DNA of 64,000 nt from Opisthorchis felineus (lineage: Eukaryota; Platyhelminthes; Trematoda; Opisthorchiida; Opisthorchiidae). A model generated the notes under the pieces. It saw only the letters and a program-made list of their open reading frames with translations, made no database searches and had not been told where the DNA came from. Each line of letters begins with the position of its first letter. Positions within the stretch are counted from its first letter, which is position 1. Of this stretch, positions 12,105 to 23,799 are shown piece by piece. The stretch lies in contig SJOL01010112.1 of assembly GCA_004794785.1 (NCBI GenBank), positions 1,229,283 to 1,293,282 on the forward strand. Reading direction: 5' to 3'. The translations under genes were made by a program, and so were the position numbers.

Positions 12105-12335
12105 TTTGTTGAAAACTCTTCGACGACTCACGACAGTTTTTCCCGAGTTTCCGTCAACCTTATGTTTTACTTGAACACAAGTTCGATACATATACTCATC
12201 TGCGCACTAATTTCCTTTTCGTTGAGACTCACCTGAATCCCAAGTTTGCTGAGGAATATTATAGACTAGCGATTCAGCTGAGAATTACGTGAGTATCTAG
12301 TGAAAACCAAATTGGTATTCAAATGAGTATATTTG
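12105..12335. repeat. Hammerhead-repeat locus 3 (ribozyme deleted)
   Basis: Starts with TTGAAAACTCTTCGACGACTC, then jumps from the stem III region straight to CCGAGTTTCCGTCAACCTTA, so the CUGAUGA half of the ribozyme is lost. It goes on through TACTTGAAC and GAGACTCACCTGAATCCC, then inverts at about 12255 (ATTCAGCTGAGAATTACGTG to CAAATGAGTATA). Confidence 0.7.
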
Positions 12336-13202
12336 GTGAACGCGTTTTCTTTCTTTTCTTCACGCTCCGCATGACGTGTTTGTAGGCTGGGGGTGTGGGG
12401 TGCGGGAAAAGTTTATATGTCTGCTGAGCCTGAAAGTATGATCGTATTATGGATATGTCTTCCCGAGCCCTTGACCTCAAGGCCTGGTCCAGAAGGCATT
12501 GGAGAGTGGATTCAAACCGAAGAAGCAGAATGTAAGGCATAGAATTCCGATGCCCAGTGATAACACACACAGCGAGTGACTTTTGAGCATCACTGGACTC
12601 TTGATTTTTCGACAGTCCAACCACATTAGACAACGCGCCAACGGTCATGACCAACTGTTAGGCAATCAGAGTGTGCTGTTTTTAGGACAAGCCTCTTCTT
12701 CTCCGTCCTACTTTGGGTGAAGTCAGCGTGTTTTTTTACATGAATATGGCGATACTGCTGCCAGATGAAGCAGCTGACTGTTCTCACAGATAGCGAAATT
12801 TTTCTCATGTTAAGACGAGTCACTGTTCTTCGTCAGATTACTTCCGTCGGCCTTCTGGCATGATTTGAATTTAAGGGACTGGGTCCCAACAATTGCAGCT
12901 TGCAGGATCATTGCAACTCCATTTCAGGTTGACTGTTCACAGGAAAAGAGCGCATTTTGCTCTGTTTGAGGCATGATACCGCTTCCTCTTCTATATTCCC
13001 TCCAAGATCCTGGATTCAAGACTGAAATGTTTTACGACATATTGCTCATTTCTGGAGCCAAATTTAATTTGTATTCTGAAAAAAATACTGTAGATTGTCC
13101 CAGTGTTCCTTTTGGGTTTCGATTTTTGTGCGATTGGACTAAATCTAACTGGACTGGCGTCACCTGTCTAGCTCATTAGTGATTACGAGCCTAAATTTGT
13201 AG
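12336..13202. other. Unassigned non-coding stretch
   Basis: Nothing recognised. The long minus-strand frame across 12319-12654 overlaps the end of a repeat and is taken as chance. Confidence 0.4.
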
Positions 13203-13390
13203 GTATACCGTTTGAATGTAAGTGGTCACCGGGCGACCCTTTCAACTTTGTTGCATCCATGTCCTAGTTTTAATCTACATCTTTCGTGGTGGATTCTGAG
13301 ATGGGCACTCGGTGCACTTACTAGGTCATACGTCGTAAAACCACCCGACGACTATTTCATCGTTTGGTTCCCCCAATCACGTGTCTCGGG
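13203..13390 (+). CDS. Candidate exon followed by a short intron
   Basis: An open stretch begins after CTAAATTTGTAG and ends in CTCGGG before a very good donor, GTAAGTATTG. A matching acceptor TTTCATTTCAG lies at 13501-13511, giving a possible 121 bp intron. The reading with the longest open frame ends KPPDDYFIVWFPQSRVSG. Joining it to the downstream open stretch (SGTSGYFHHSDQS) would need a different phase, which weakens the case. No family is recognised. Confidence 0.18.
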
Positions 13391-13511
13391 GTAAGTATTG
13401 ACTGACGAACATTTAACCCGCACTGTGACAAACAAACAGACCCACCAAATAGCGTCTGATCTTGCGATCGTGTTCACTCTGTACCTAATATTTAAATCGG
13501 TTTCATTTCAG

Positions 13512-14119
13512 TCAGGCACCTCAGGTTATTTTCATCACTCGGATCAATCTATCCTCTCTAACGTGTTGCTAAATGAACTTTACCAGTCGATGTTGCTACT
13601 CACGTGCTCTAGATTTGAGTGCTCTAATTTCATCTGTGTGCAGTTGCCCGATTATTATTGGTCGCACTGACGGTATCGTTTACTCGATCGAATATGTTAA
13701 GAAAACGAAGTAGATTTTGGCTTTTGGGTCTGGCTGTCGATGACAATAATTAATATTATAGTACTATCGGTGGCATTAAAAACGCTATTGGCGAAAATGT
13801 ACTACTGAATATGTAACGGTGTAGATAAGTCTAGTTATATACCGAGAAACTGACCGCTCGACGCTGTATCTCAAGAATGGTTGAGATGCTTTCTATGGTT
13901 GTCGCATGAGTAGGCAAATTTATGTGGAAAATATCTGCAGATCCTCGAGTAGTGGTCTCATATTACTTGGAACGGCAGTATCCAATTGCCAGAATTCGGT
14001 CCATCGGCGCGCAGACTTTTCACGAGGAGGCACAGAGAAGTTCACTATTTTGACCGTGGTAGGTAGCGAGACAGGATGAGGCTTCTTGCAGTCTATTCTT
14101 TCAAGGGGTCATGAATAAG
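13512..14119. other. Unassigned non-coding stretch
   Basis: Apart from an open frame up to about 13670 that might be a downstream exon, nothing is recognised. Confidence 0.35.
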
Positions 14120-14615
14120 TAGCACTGGTCACTCGATAAATACGCTCACTCGCATACTAATTGAGTTTTGACGGAGAACCCACCTGAATCCCAGCTTAAT
14201 CTCTCGTTTATGGTGTGTTCTGCTTTGAATGAATGTGCTGCCCAAAGGCCGCCTTATGATATTAGAGATATCGTAATACACTGTTTAGACGGAACACCCT
14301 ACTCATAAGGATGCTGAAAACTCTTCGACAGCTCACAAACGGTGTCGCTTTTCTGGGGGCTCATCAGGTAGGCCCAGTCTCAAAGTTTCCGTCAAACATA
14401 CGTTCTATTTGAACACAAAGTGAACACCATTCGCGAAGCACTCAACTGCCTGCCAGTTTGGTTTTACCGGGAGGCTCAACCGAATCTCTCGTTTAAGATG
14501 TCCTGCTTCAGCTGAAAGTGTTACACAAGAACGCCTCATTTTTCACTTTCGAAGGAACTTCAGCAACGTCATGAGTAGTGTGCTCCTTCAATACAGATTT
14601 CTTTCCATGCGACAG
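14120..14615. repeat. Hammerhead-repeat locus 4 (head-to-tail tandem)
   Basis: Two unit segments follow each other in the same orientation. GTTTTGACGG/CTCTCGTTTATGG at 14165-14213 recurs as GTTTTACCGG/CTCTCGTTTAAGATG at 14461-14500, a spacing of 285-296 bp. Between them lies ACTCATAAGGATGCTGAAAA, then a hammerhead region (14327-14375, minus strand) with an intact CTGATGA but GAAA changed to GACA, so it is probably inactive. An inverted CAGCAACGTCATGAGTAGTG module ends the locus. This locus gives the unit length. Confidence 0.8.
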
Positions 14616-14889
14616 AATGTCGCCCAATTCCATCGTCCCTTATGAATGTCGCTCAGAATGGTGAACCTCAGTTCAAGTTGCAATAATGGGGCTAAGGAAG
14701 CTATACAGAATACTCTTAGGCTACCGTTTTGTCTAGGTCTCGTCCACTTTTCTCCAAATGGGAACATTCAACTTTCCAAAACACCTCGGGTATGACAAAT
14801 GGTGCGGTTTTTTATTGGAGCATAGCACCCTTAAAACGTCACCCCTCATGCTAAAACAATGCGAAGCGACAGTAAGCAAAGTCCAGACT
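14616..14889. other. Unassigned short gap
   Basis: No feature recognised between two ribozyme-repeat pieces. It could be a heavily decayed part of the same insertion. Confidence 0.3.
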
Positions 14890-14985
14890 AGATACAAGCC
14901 TCAAGAAGAACGAAACCGGTCGTGGGCTGCCAAAGAGTTTTCAGCAATCTTATGAGTAGTGTTCCACGAACAAACTAACCATGTT
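14890..14985 (+). repeat. Hammerhead-repeat fragment 5 (3' half)
   Basis: Contains AACGAAACCGGTCGTGGGC, the GAAA, palindrome and stem I half of the ribozyme, followed by TTTTCAGCAATCTTATGAGT. The CTGATGA half is not seen upstream. Confidence 0.7.
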
Positions 14986-16744
14986 TCAAGGTAGACGATG
15001 CATAAGTCTCTTCAACTTACATTGAAGTTTCACCAAAAAAAACAGCAACAACACTCCGCTCCGTTTCATCTTCCGTAGTGAGTTTTCTGTTTCCTCCTTA
15101 AGCTAATCCTGTTTGTAAATACGTTTTAGCGAATCACCTTGCGAGACATTCTGAAAACCATTCATCTGTAAGGAAGAGAGTGCCATTTTCCCCACTGACT
15201 CTTCGCGGAAAAAAAAACAAACGAAAACATGAGGTTTGTCCTACTACAGCGGTTTTCTACCACACAATGTTTATCTGCCACAAAAGTGGAATATCAAACA
15301 AAAAGACCCCCACCCCTTGGGATTTCGGTCAATTTGACTTATCCAGTTTGGTGTCAGTAGCAAACTCATAAAACAGGACCATCCATCACTACTGGACATC
15401 CCGTTTTTCTGTTCGTATTTCCACGATTTGTGTTATGGAGATTTCAGTTTAGACCTCATTTTACTTTAGATACTTTTTCGCATCCTCTCAAAACATGATC
15501 TTTTGAGAGTCCCGTGCGCAGACCAATTCAATAATCGGCTGCCCCGAATGAAATATCTTAAATGGAAAGAATCTAGAAAACGAGTGTCTAACGCACCATT
15601 GGCCCGTCAGGTTACACGAAAAAAATAATTTCACCGATAGTTTGGTGCTTCAGGTTTGTAGACCCATAGTAATGACATGAACTATGTTTTCTGTCCCACC
15701 GAGTTCCTTGTTCTCTTGGAACCTTCACTTTACGATTTCATCTTATCGGTAGCCTAGTTTATCCATCCTTCTGTCAAACAAGTACCCATACACTCATCCC
15801 CGCACGACTGTTTGATGTGCACACGCCCGTGAGGCAATGACGACGGGCTTATTACATACATCCTTACCCCTTTCTAGGGCATACTAGGCGTCACCAAATA
15901 CGTTAAGTGCTGAGTCAAATGGGTTAAGGAGTTTCTCTCCCTGACTGTTAGGATTTACCCGTGTTAAAGGCATCAAGATGCCACCGACCGAGTAGAACCT
16001 CTTCTTCATACGTCCAACTTCCACGACATTATGATGGGTGGGAATTAGACAGTTAGTGTGTCATCGTTTGAGGCGCAATACGAAACCATACGCGTCGGTT
16101 CAAAGTGGCTTAACTTTATCCAAATAACTCCTCAGTCTCTCTACTTGAAGTAATTAGTCTTGAAAGATCATTTATGAGATCCAACAAGGATAAAATTAAG
16201 CTTGCCGTTAGCACGAGCTTAAATTTCAACTGCAGACTGTCCTAATACAGTGGCCGCTTTTGGTTCAGCCTATACGCTCAAGTAAGAGCAGCAGCTGAAT
16301 AAATATTTATCTCCACGTCACCCGTTATACCATTGTTATTCTAAACCTAGAGGTTGTTACCGCTAGCGCTTTGTTAATTAGAGATGCATCATCTTTTAAA
16401 TCGATCGATAAATCACGCACTAATCAGCCGATGCACACTCAGTGGTTTCAGTGTGCATTTTTGAATTTGCGGCCTAAACCTGCTTGTGCGAAATTAGTGA
16501 ACGCAAGCTAGAGCCGTCGTTCGATTAGTCCAAACGTCAGAACTTTCGCAATCTCATGGTGCATCGACTTTCATGTTCGACTGAGTGGTCAAATTGGTCG
16601 ATCCGGTTGCGATCAGGTGGCCGAATTATCCCTAGTTGTCCGAATATATTTGTGGGAACACGTGGTTTTAACTCGGTTAGTCTAAACATGCGCACTGATG
16701 GCGAAAATCAGCGTGACGGAAGTCCAATCTTTTTTCAACGTAAT
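14986..16744. other. Unassigned non-coding stretch
   Basis: Nothing recognised on either strand in about 1.75 kb. Confidence 0.45.
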
Positions 16745-17150
16745 GCAGTACTCATAAGGTTGCTGAAAGCTCTCTGACAGCCCACGACCGGTTTCGCCCT
16801 TCTTGGGTCTCATCAGGTAGGCGCAGTCCCCGAGTTTCCGTCAACCTTATGTCTTACTTGAATTGAAACTGCACGAACTTCGACTAATGCACTCATCTGC
16901 ATGCCAGTTTGGTTTTCACGGGGGATTCACTTGGAACCAAGCTGAATCTCTCGTTTATGATGTTATTGTGAGTAGTGTACTGCGGCTATACAAAGCATTG
17001 CGATATCTCGAATATTGTACCAACCGAAACATGAGGCGGCATGAAGAAGCACATTTAGTTGAAGAAGAACATCATAAATGATAGATTCAGCTTGCTTCCA
17101 GGTGAGTCTCCCCTTAAAACCAAACTGATGTGCAGCTGAGTTCCCGAGGG
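16745..17150. repeat. Hammerhead-repeat locus 6 (inverted pair, best ribozyme)
   Basis: Forward arm: AGTACTCATAAGGTTGCTGA, the hammerhead region, CGAGTTTCCGTCAACCTTAT, ACTCATCTGCATGCCAG, GGATTCACTTGGAACC and CTCTCGTTTATGATGTTATT. The element then flips through a GTGAGTAGTGTACTGC module and runs back as ACATGAGGCGGC, CATCATAAATGATAGATTC and CCAGGTGAGTCTCC. The arrangement matches locus 2. Confidence 0.85.
16780..16822 (-). ncRNA. Hammerhead ribozyme, type I, intact core
   Basis: The best-preserved example. On the minus strand, stem I strand GCCTAC (complement of 16817-16822) precedes CTGATGA (16810-16816). Stem II GACCC-AAGAA-GGGC closes with one bulged A. GAAA is at 16792-16795, ACCGGT at 16787-16792, the cleavage nucleotide C is the complement of position 16786, and GTGGGC (16780-16785) pairs fully with GCCTAC, with one G-U wobble. 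Every invariant nucleotide of the hammerhead consensus is present. Stem III has no loop, so two RNAs or two tandem units would have to pair through ACCGGU. Confidence 0.85.
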
Positions 17151-18440
17151 CTGTTTCTTGAAAAAAATTTACACTTTACAAACTTGTATAGATATTTTAA
17201 ATGGTCGATTCGTTCCTATCAGCGTAGTCTAAGGCTTGTGAGTGTCGCGTTATACGCGGTGTTTTTGCCACTTTTCAACACGCATATACACAGTCAAAGC
17301 TTAACATCCATGGCTGAGGCTAGCATATGTCAGCATGAAATTAAGAAGCCATCTTGCAGTCCTGTGAGGTTTGTGATTTATTAACTGTCTGAACAAATAT
17401 ATGCCTAACTGTACCATCAAACAGCGCTGTTAACTCAAGCTAAATTTGTTATAACGGCCGACATTTCGTATGGTTCCTTTCATGAACTGACATATGTCAG
17501 TTCATCTAGGGTTCCTTGAGGACAGAAAGTTGTTCAGTATTCAGGAATATTCAAGTGGGCATTATTCAATGGGTTTTTATCCACACCGCTTACCCGGTTC
17601 ACTGGAAGCACTGAAACATTTCCACTGAATATTCCGTGAGTTATATTATAATATGAGATTCAGTTTACTGTTTCTTAGTAGTCCCGTATTTTAAATCAAT
17701 CAGCCGCTGTCAGCCCACTGATATACATATTCCTATCGCTTTCTATGAGATATGATCTCTTGCCGTGCACAGTTGTCGGTCACACCTGGAGCAGATGTTT
17801 ACGTGCCGATTTCGCAGACTTGTTAGCTTTTTTTGTGTGCACTGTCACTAGTTGCATCGAACTAAATCTTGCCTGGTTTGCCACCCATGTGTCGTAGGAA
17901 TGGAGCCGTCATTCTTTAGGCAGTCATCTGTGTCATTACTATTTGGATTAATGCTACAATGCTCAGGGCCACTTCCTGTATGCTGTGAACAAATATATCA
18001 ACCACGTCCGATGTTAGTGGATAAATCCGGTAGATAGAACCATCAAAAAAATGTGCTTAGCTTATACCGAAGATGAGGTCGTCCGGACTTACCGTGATTG
18101 TGTGAGAATGGGGAATATCAGGTGACATGTAAATGTACTTCTTATTTAGAGGTCTGCTTGCTCCAGGCGACTGAAACGACTGTCAGTTACTAGGGGATGC
18201 TACAGAATTCTCGAAATAGCTTTTGAAAGTTAGCCGCAATAGCGCTCATTTATGATCGCAAATACCAAACCACAAAATCACAACCTCCATTTGCAACTCC
18301 GAGCATTTAGGAAGTTTCCTTTCTTGCAGGACAAACTGGCAAAATAAATCCACTGATGTAGGATGCACACACTGACAGGCAAGCGCCAGTCATACTCACC
18401 TGTCAAAATACGACACGCTGACCTTCATCGGGGCGATATG
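17151..18440. other. Unassigned non-coding stretch
   Basis: Nothing recognised. The 5' part of the mariner copy, including its terminal repeat, should lie at the right-hand end but could not be seen. Confidence 0.4.
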
Positions 18441-18450
18441 GAGACGGAAA

Positions 18451-19260
18451 GTGCACCACTGTCGGCAAGACTTCATACTGTGTCATCTCCATGACATGAT
18501 TCTGGCAGGTCGCCGAACACCTGCACAGCAACTTGAGTCGTCCAAGGGACGTGTTGGGTTCATAATCCATGGGCAGTTATTTATGCAAAAGCTCTCAGCC
18601 AATGGAGTACCCGATTGTTCGAATGCATGCAACGAAGAACATCGAGTGAACACTTCCAGTTCCATTTTAATACATTTTCAGAGAGGTCGTGCTAGCGTTT
18701 CGGAACCATTAGTTTCTACGAGTGAAACATGTACATACTACTACGGTCCTTGGACTAAAAAACATTCAACGCAATAGCGATAATCAATTTCCCAAAGTAC
18801 AAAGACGTTCAAGGCACAAGAGCCAACAAGAAAGGTCATAGTCAGAGTGTTTGGGGGGCAGAAAGGTGTTGTGACGACTGATGACCACTTTCTCAAGGAT
18901 CAAGGTGCAAATGCAAACTATCGAAGTATGTTGCTGTACCGATCAGAGTAGACACTGAAGAAACAGGGGAAGATGGAAATGTCGAAAAGAGGCTCTCCTT
19001 CTTCAAGACACTGCGCATCCTCAAATAGCTCATGAAACGAGATAAGGGTGTGATTACATAGAAAAACCACCACTCACCAAATCTTACCCCATCTGACTAT
19101 TTTCAGATTACCAAATCTTAAAGAAATCCTTGAAGGGGTACAATTTTTTACTAATGCGTTGCCGACTGCAGTACGGGACAACGAATTCAACAATCGAATC
19201 AGGAGTTTTTTGAAAGGTTACAGAAACTACGGACGAGAGGTGCCAGTTGAGTTGAACTGT
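18451..19260 (+). pseudogene. mariner-family transposase fossil
   Basis: The conceptual translation follows the mariner transposase in order. LAGRRTPAQQLESSKG and FIIHGQLFMQKLSA are the linker after the DNA-binding region. GVPDCSNACNEEHRV corresponds to the WVPH-L family motif. STSETCTYYYGPWTKKHSTQ is the first catalytic motif (normally DETW-HHYDP), with its aspartate lost. KVIVRVFGGQKGV follows. LLLQDTAHPQIAHE holds the second catalytic aspartate (19007-19009), and HHSPNLTPSDYF the third (19095-19097). Two in-frame stops follow 18774, further stops and frameshifts come later, and the N-terminal helix-turn-helix is not seen. Terminal inverted repeats were not found. This is a dead cut-and-paste DNA transposon. 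Confidence 0.85.
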
Positions 19261-19340
19261 GAAATCAACGTATGGAATAACTTGGAAGTTTCATGACTTC
19301 AGGTCAGTTTCTTCTAGGCCAAGCCGAAAAATTTTCAGCA

Positions 19341-19360
19341 CCCCCCCCCCCCCCCCCCCC
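19341..19360 (+). repeat. Pure poly-C tract (20 C)
   Basis: Twenty uninterrupted C residues, 80 bp downstream of the mariner fossil. The minus strand is a G20 run able to form G-quadruplexes. The exact length may be an assembly artefact. Confidence 0.9.
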
Positions 19361-20500
19361 GTGGTAGGTGAATCACTTATGCACACTTTAACAAGCTGCT
19401 TTGTGATTTTCAAACTAATGATACCTTCACCCACCGGACCACCAGATCAACCAACCAAACTTCCTCAACATCCGAAAGCCTATGTAAATTAATTAGGACG
19501 AAATTCGGACGAAATACTGGAAGCGAATAATTAGGAAAATAGCGAAATTTCAAGCGATTATCACGGACGTTTCCAATTCCCTTTTTCGACCTAAAGTTCA
19601 GCTTTAACTTGCCCTTTCGCGCCAAGGTTGTGTGTGTGCGGTAAGTGCAACGGATGAGACAGGTGCCAATGAAGTTGAGTCTGACAACTAGTCAGATTTC
19701 GACTCTTGTCACATAAACAGGCGGACGTGAAGACGGGTAAATCGCTCTCGGAGTACCACACATGCGGGGTAAATAGAACAGTGGGACATAGATCGGTCGG
19801 TGGAGGGAGTCTAGCATATGGCGAAACTCCAGACTGCGCTTCAGACAGTTTTTTTTGTCATAGTGGGTACAAGTTACGCCCAAATGATACACTGACAGAT
19901 GACAGTCGCAGTGAGGGCTAGCGGGACAGTTGAACCAGCCTGCAGATAGGTTTGCGTATGTTCGCTCGCCACTGCAGGACCACATGGTGCTTTGGGCCTC
20001 AGGATAAACTAGTTGGAATGAATCCTGCTCTACCCATCGTAACGTCCTACAAGTGGCCGAAGATCTGCGGACATATATCGATAGATCTAATTATCAAAGC
20101 TGACTCCCGTGCACAAAATGCGGCAAGGTACATGTGTTGGCGGAGTCCGTGGTAAAATAAAGTAGATTAAGGTAGTCAACGCTTCCTAAATCGACTGAAA
20201 CCGTCAAACCGCTTTGGTGTGACGTGTGATTTTTTTTACCTTCCAATATGCTATCGTATACTATTCTACCTGATGGCAGTACCAATACTGACGGAAATCT
20301 CTCTAGAGAACTCTCTAAGCTTATGCGTATATTGATTTCGATACGGTAACAAGTGCCCGGCGCGTGGTGACAAGTAGCAGGTTGGTGTAATCACTATGAA
20401 AAAATGATCATGAATGCTTTGTCGCTGCAAGAATTTACACAAGGTTTGCGAACGGTTAAGCTGAATTCGCTAGCTCAAATCTTGCAAATTCAGAACAGTA
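19361..20500. other. Unassigned non-coding stretch
   Basis: Nothing recognised. Open frames on the two strands overlap and lack motifs. Confidence 0.4.
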
Positions 20501-20504
20501 CCAG

Positions 20505-20580
20505 AACCTTTTTAATCAATTGGAAAATGTTTGGGACCGATTGGGTAGTCATCGTTTCTGAGAGGTTTGGTAACTAAGTC
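20505..20580 (+). repeat. Fragment of the PLE-like terminal repeat
   Basis: Carries AATCAATTGGAAAATGTTTG, GGACCGATTGGGTAGTCATC and GAGAGGTTTGGTAA, nearly identical to 49886-49947, the outer part of the left arm of the inverted unit at 49880-50560. The match stops before that unit's hammerhead-like motif. Confidence 0.8.
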
Positions 20581-21740
20581 ATCACATCTGTTCACAGTAC
20601 GGTTTTAAGCTGGGTTACAAATACTAGGCGGTGAGTGCAGTGCGAAGCGTTATGTTACGGAGCTACGCTTGTAAACTTGCCTAAAGGGAAGTAGTTCTTT
20701 GAACCGGGCTAGTCTGACATGCCATGGTCACATCAGTGGATATCTTTACCATTCAAATGATTGTCTTATTTTCTGGCTTTGATGAAAATAGGGACATGAT
20801 GAAGTGTCTACGTTGACTTATGCTTCCTCTGGAGTTTATTGATTTAGCAATCTGAGCATCATATTAAATTCAGGCACCCTCAGCTGGGTTAACCCAGCAT
20901 CCTTTGGGAATCTCACCGGACATTAGCTCGACGCACAATCATAGGCGAAAGCTAACTAGACAATCCAATTAGAAAATGACAACGTTCGTACCACTGGAAT
21001 CGGCTGCTTGTAATGTCCCGCAGGAGTTCCAACCACATTCAAGCAGGATCACGCGGGTCCCAGCCAGGGAGCCGCGAAGAGTCCACGGCGCTCAGTTTGA
21101 TGGTAGCCGCTTTCATTTCGTGTTGAACTGTCATGGCCTGTTCCCAGCGAATATTTCACATACAATAGCTTCGAACGGAAAACAAGACTTTCTTGGGTAC
21201 ATGGTGATTGCACATACGTAACACACGCCCCAACCACCTCCAGCTGATAAATCAAGTCTGCTACCACAATGATTCCGATCTGCTAACAAGTACCCGCTTA
21301 CGCACAACTTCTTTGTGTACTGGCTTCAGCCGGCTAGTATTTGGTATGCTACGGAGACACCGGAGACCAGAAGTTTGAAGCTACCTAAGTCCTTCGGATC
21401 AACGAATCCAAGTCTCACAACAACAAATCAAGACCGCTTTTACAATTGCCTTGTACACACGGCCATTTAGCTTCAGCAAAATTCGTTTATGACCCCATAA
21501 CTAACGCAGATTGGCGAATGCTGCCATCGTCTCCGTTATCCGCAAACTGACTTCATCTATTCACGGTATATACAGCTGCTATCTGATCAACACAATCAAG
21601 TTCTTTATTACGAAGCTACAGAGAAACAAAAGACGGTAGGAAATCCCGAAGTAAAACTCTGAAGGTACAAAGCACATAACGAAACAGGGGACCTCGTCGT
21701 ATATTCTGCATAAAGTACTTTGTACGGTCAAATCTCTCGT
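20581..21740. other. Unassigned non-coding stretch
   Basis: Nothing recognised. A short segment rich in CpG lies near 21040-21100, without a convincing gene start. Confidence 0.4.
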
Positions 21741-21918
21741 CCTCCTGTAGCGCTCTTTCGGTGCCCAACTGCCATGCCACCCGAAGGAGGCACGAAGGCT
21801 GGGCTATTGTCAGGTTGCCTGAGCCTAGACAGGAGCAGTCCAGATGCTGAGGTTGGGTTCGAATCATGGAAATTTCGGTCAGTAATTTGGCGCCTTAACC
21901 ACTGAGCAATCTCCAGCT
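21741..21918 (-). repeat. tRNA-derived SINE family 1, copy d
   Basis: On the minus strand: GGAGATTGCTCAGTGGTTAA (box A region), box B GATTCGAACCC, CTCAGGCAACCTGACAATAG, GGTGGCATGGCAGTTGGGC and AGAGCGCTACAG. Full length, well preserved. Confidence 0.8.
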
Positions 21919-23344
21919 ATCACGGTGAAATAACCGCCCAGCAACAAAGCTATATCGTCCGCATAATCCAGGTACATTAATCACTGGCGATGTTGCGGAA
22001 TATAGGCAGCTCTGGGGTCGTTGCTTGGTTTTTGGTCTGTTCACCGAGGTTGGCAAGCTGCCAAGGTATTCGTTGCACGCCTGGTGTGCGTATCTTGGTG
22101 AAGTTTCCAAAATGGTCTCAAACAAGAGCTGGGACGGTTGTTCACTCGTTGAATTTCCTTCCGCTAACTCAGATGTACTTGTTGCCGTGTGGTTAGCAAT
22201 ATGAACCAGTTCTTTTATAAGTCCACATTGCAGAGGAAATAATGAATGACACCAACTGAAACAAGTTTGCAGTCTGGAAAAAAATTTATTCTCAAGAAGC
22301 ATTGGGGCTTTGCAGAAAGTTCAGTTGCTGTGAGACTTTGAAGTCCTGGGAAAATCTTACTGAGAAGACTAATGGGACTTCAGAACGCGCCACAAAGTTT
22401 CAGGCTTCCCAAATTTAAGAGTTGCCTATCACTGAGTTTAACCGAGTTGACCAGAAAACGGATTTCACAATTACTCAGTGAAGTTTGAGTAGTCGACACA
22501 GTCCCGCTTTGGATTTGCCATATATTCACCCAGACTTAATCCTCCTTTTGGCTTGAGAACCAAGCCCATGACAGACTTGTGGAGAAACGACCGATCCCCT
22601 CGGTAATTTTGGGAATGAAACAAAATTTCAGCAATTTGCAAACATGTTTCATCATTTTACTGGCATAGGATAAGTGCTAATATGGCGTTTTTCCGATGCA
22701 ATGTGAATCACATTTCAACCGGCGTTTCTTTTCTTGCTTGCAATACGCATACTTGCAATGGCCCCCCACCGTGTTCTCCAAAGAGAAGCCACTCTAGTGG
22801 GGAGTCCACAAGAGTATAGCGTATCAGCAACCATCTGCTGGGTGGTTTACTCGAGGAGAGCACGGAACGCTCCCGTTTACTGGATTAATGTCAAGATGAA
22901 TGGAAAAACCCTCTGTCTTACGGGAGCACAATGTCCCCTTATACTATATCGGTCCAAATAGATTCCTCCTGTTAGTGTTCAAAACCGACATTCGAATGTA
23001 AGTTGCATTCGTAAAAAACTTCAATTCTCATCTTATGTTTGAATCGAGGTATGGTTTGATATGGTCTACTTCCCACTACTAGTGTGGCTATGCTTCTTAC
23101 GCTGGCGTTCGATGTACCCAAATAGGCCAGACATGGGAGCAGGGTTGTTCCCACACTACACTAGGTTCTGAGGCCGCTGATACAACAAGAATTAACAAAC
23201 ACTGTCGTAGCCAAACCTTAGGTTTTCACGCATTCGTCACGCTCTCGTGCCGGTGTGTGGACAGAGCCCCACAAGCCCGCTAGCGAAACATCTATCATTC
23301 ACTGGAGTTGGTGGAAGACATTGCGTAGGAAGTCCTATGCATAC
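21919..23344. other. Unassigned non-coding stretch
   Basis: Nothing recognised. The 135-codon minus frame at 21895-22302 begins inside the SINE and has no family motif, so it is not called. Confidence 0.4.
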
Positions 23345-23520
23345 ATGAGTTCAATTAGCACCCTTTCGGTACCCAGCTGTCACGCTACCCAGAGGAGGCT
23401 GAGATGCATCCAGGTTGCCCAAGCCTGGACAAAAACGGTCGAGATAACGGTGTTAGGTTCGAACCATGAATATTCCTGTCAGTAATTTCGCGCCCTAACG
23501 ATTAAGCTGTCTCGAGCTCC
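23345..23520 (-). repeat. tRNA-derived SINE family 1, copy e
   Basis: On the minus strand: GAGACAGCTTAATCGTTAGG, box B GGTTCGAACC, CCAGGCTTGGGCAACCTGGA, then GGTAGCGTGACAGCTGGG and AAGGGTGCTAA. It lacks a few bases between the body modules. Confidence 0.75.
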
Positions 23521-23799
23521 TGAGAGCAAGTAGCTGGTTTTGGACAATGTAAACGCCTGGAAGATGTTGAGCTGTGGTGCACTTTTACTGATTTTTTTCC
23601 AGAAGGTTTTGAAGCATGGGAGGAATCAGAGGTTCGTTTAGCAAACGCAAAGCCATCGTAGGGAAACTATCACTAGCCGTGAACATCGACAAGATCAACT
23701 TGAACACCATTATTGGTTGTGTTCTCCAAAATAAGGAGAAATTTGGATGAAGTACAACACGAATTTCTTTAATAATTAGACTAACATATTCGTGATGCA

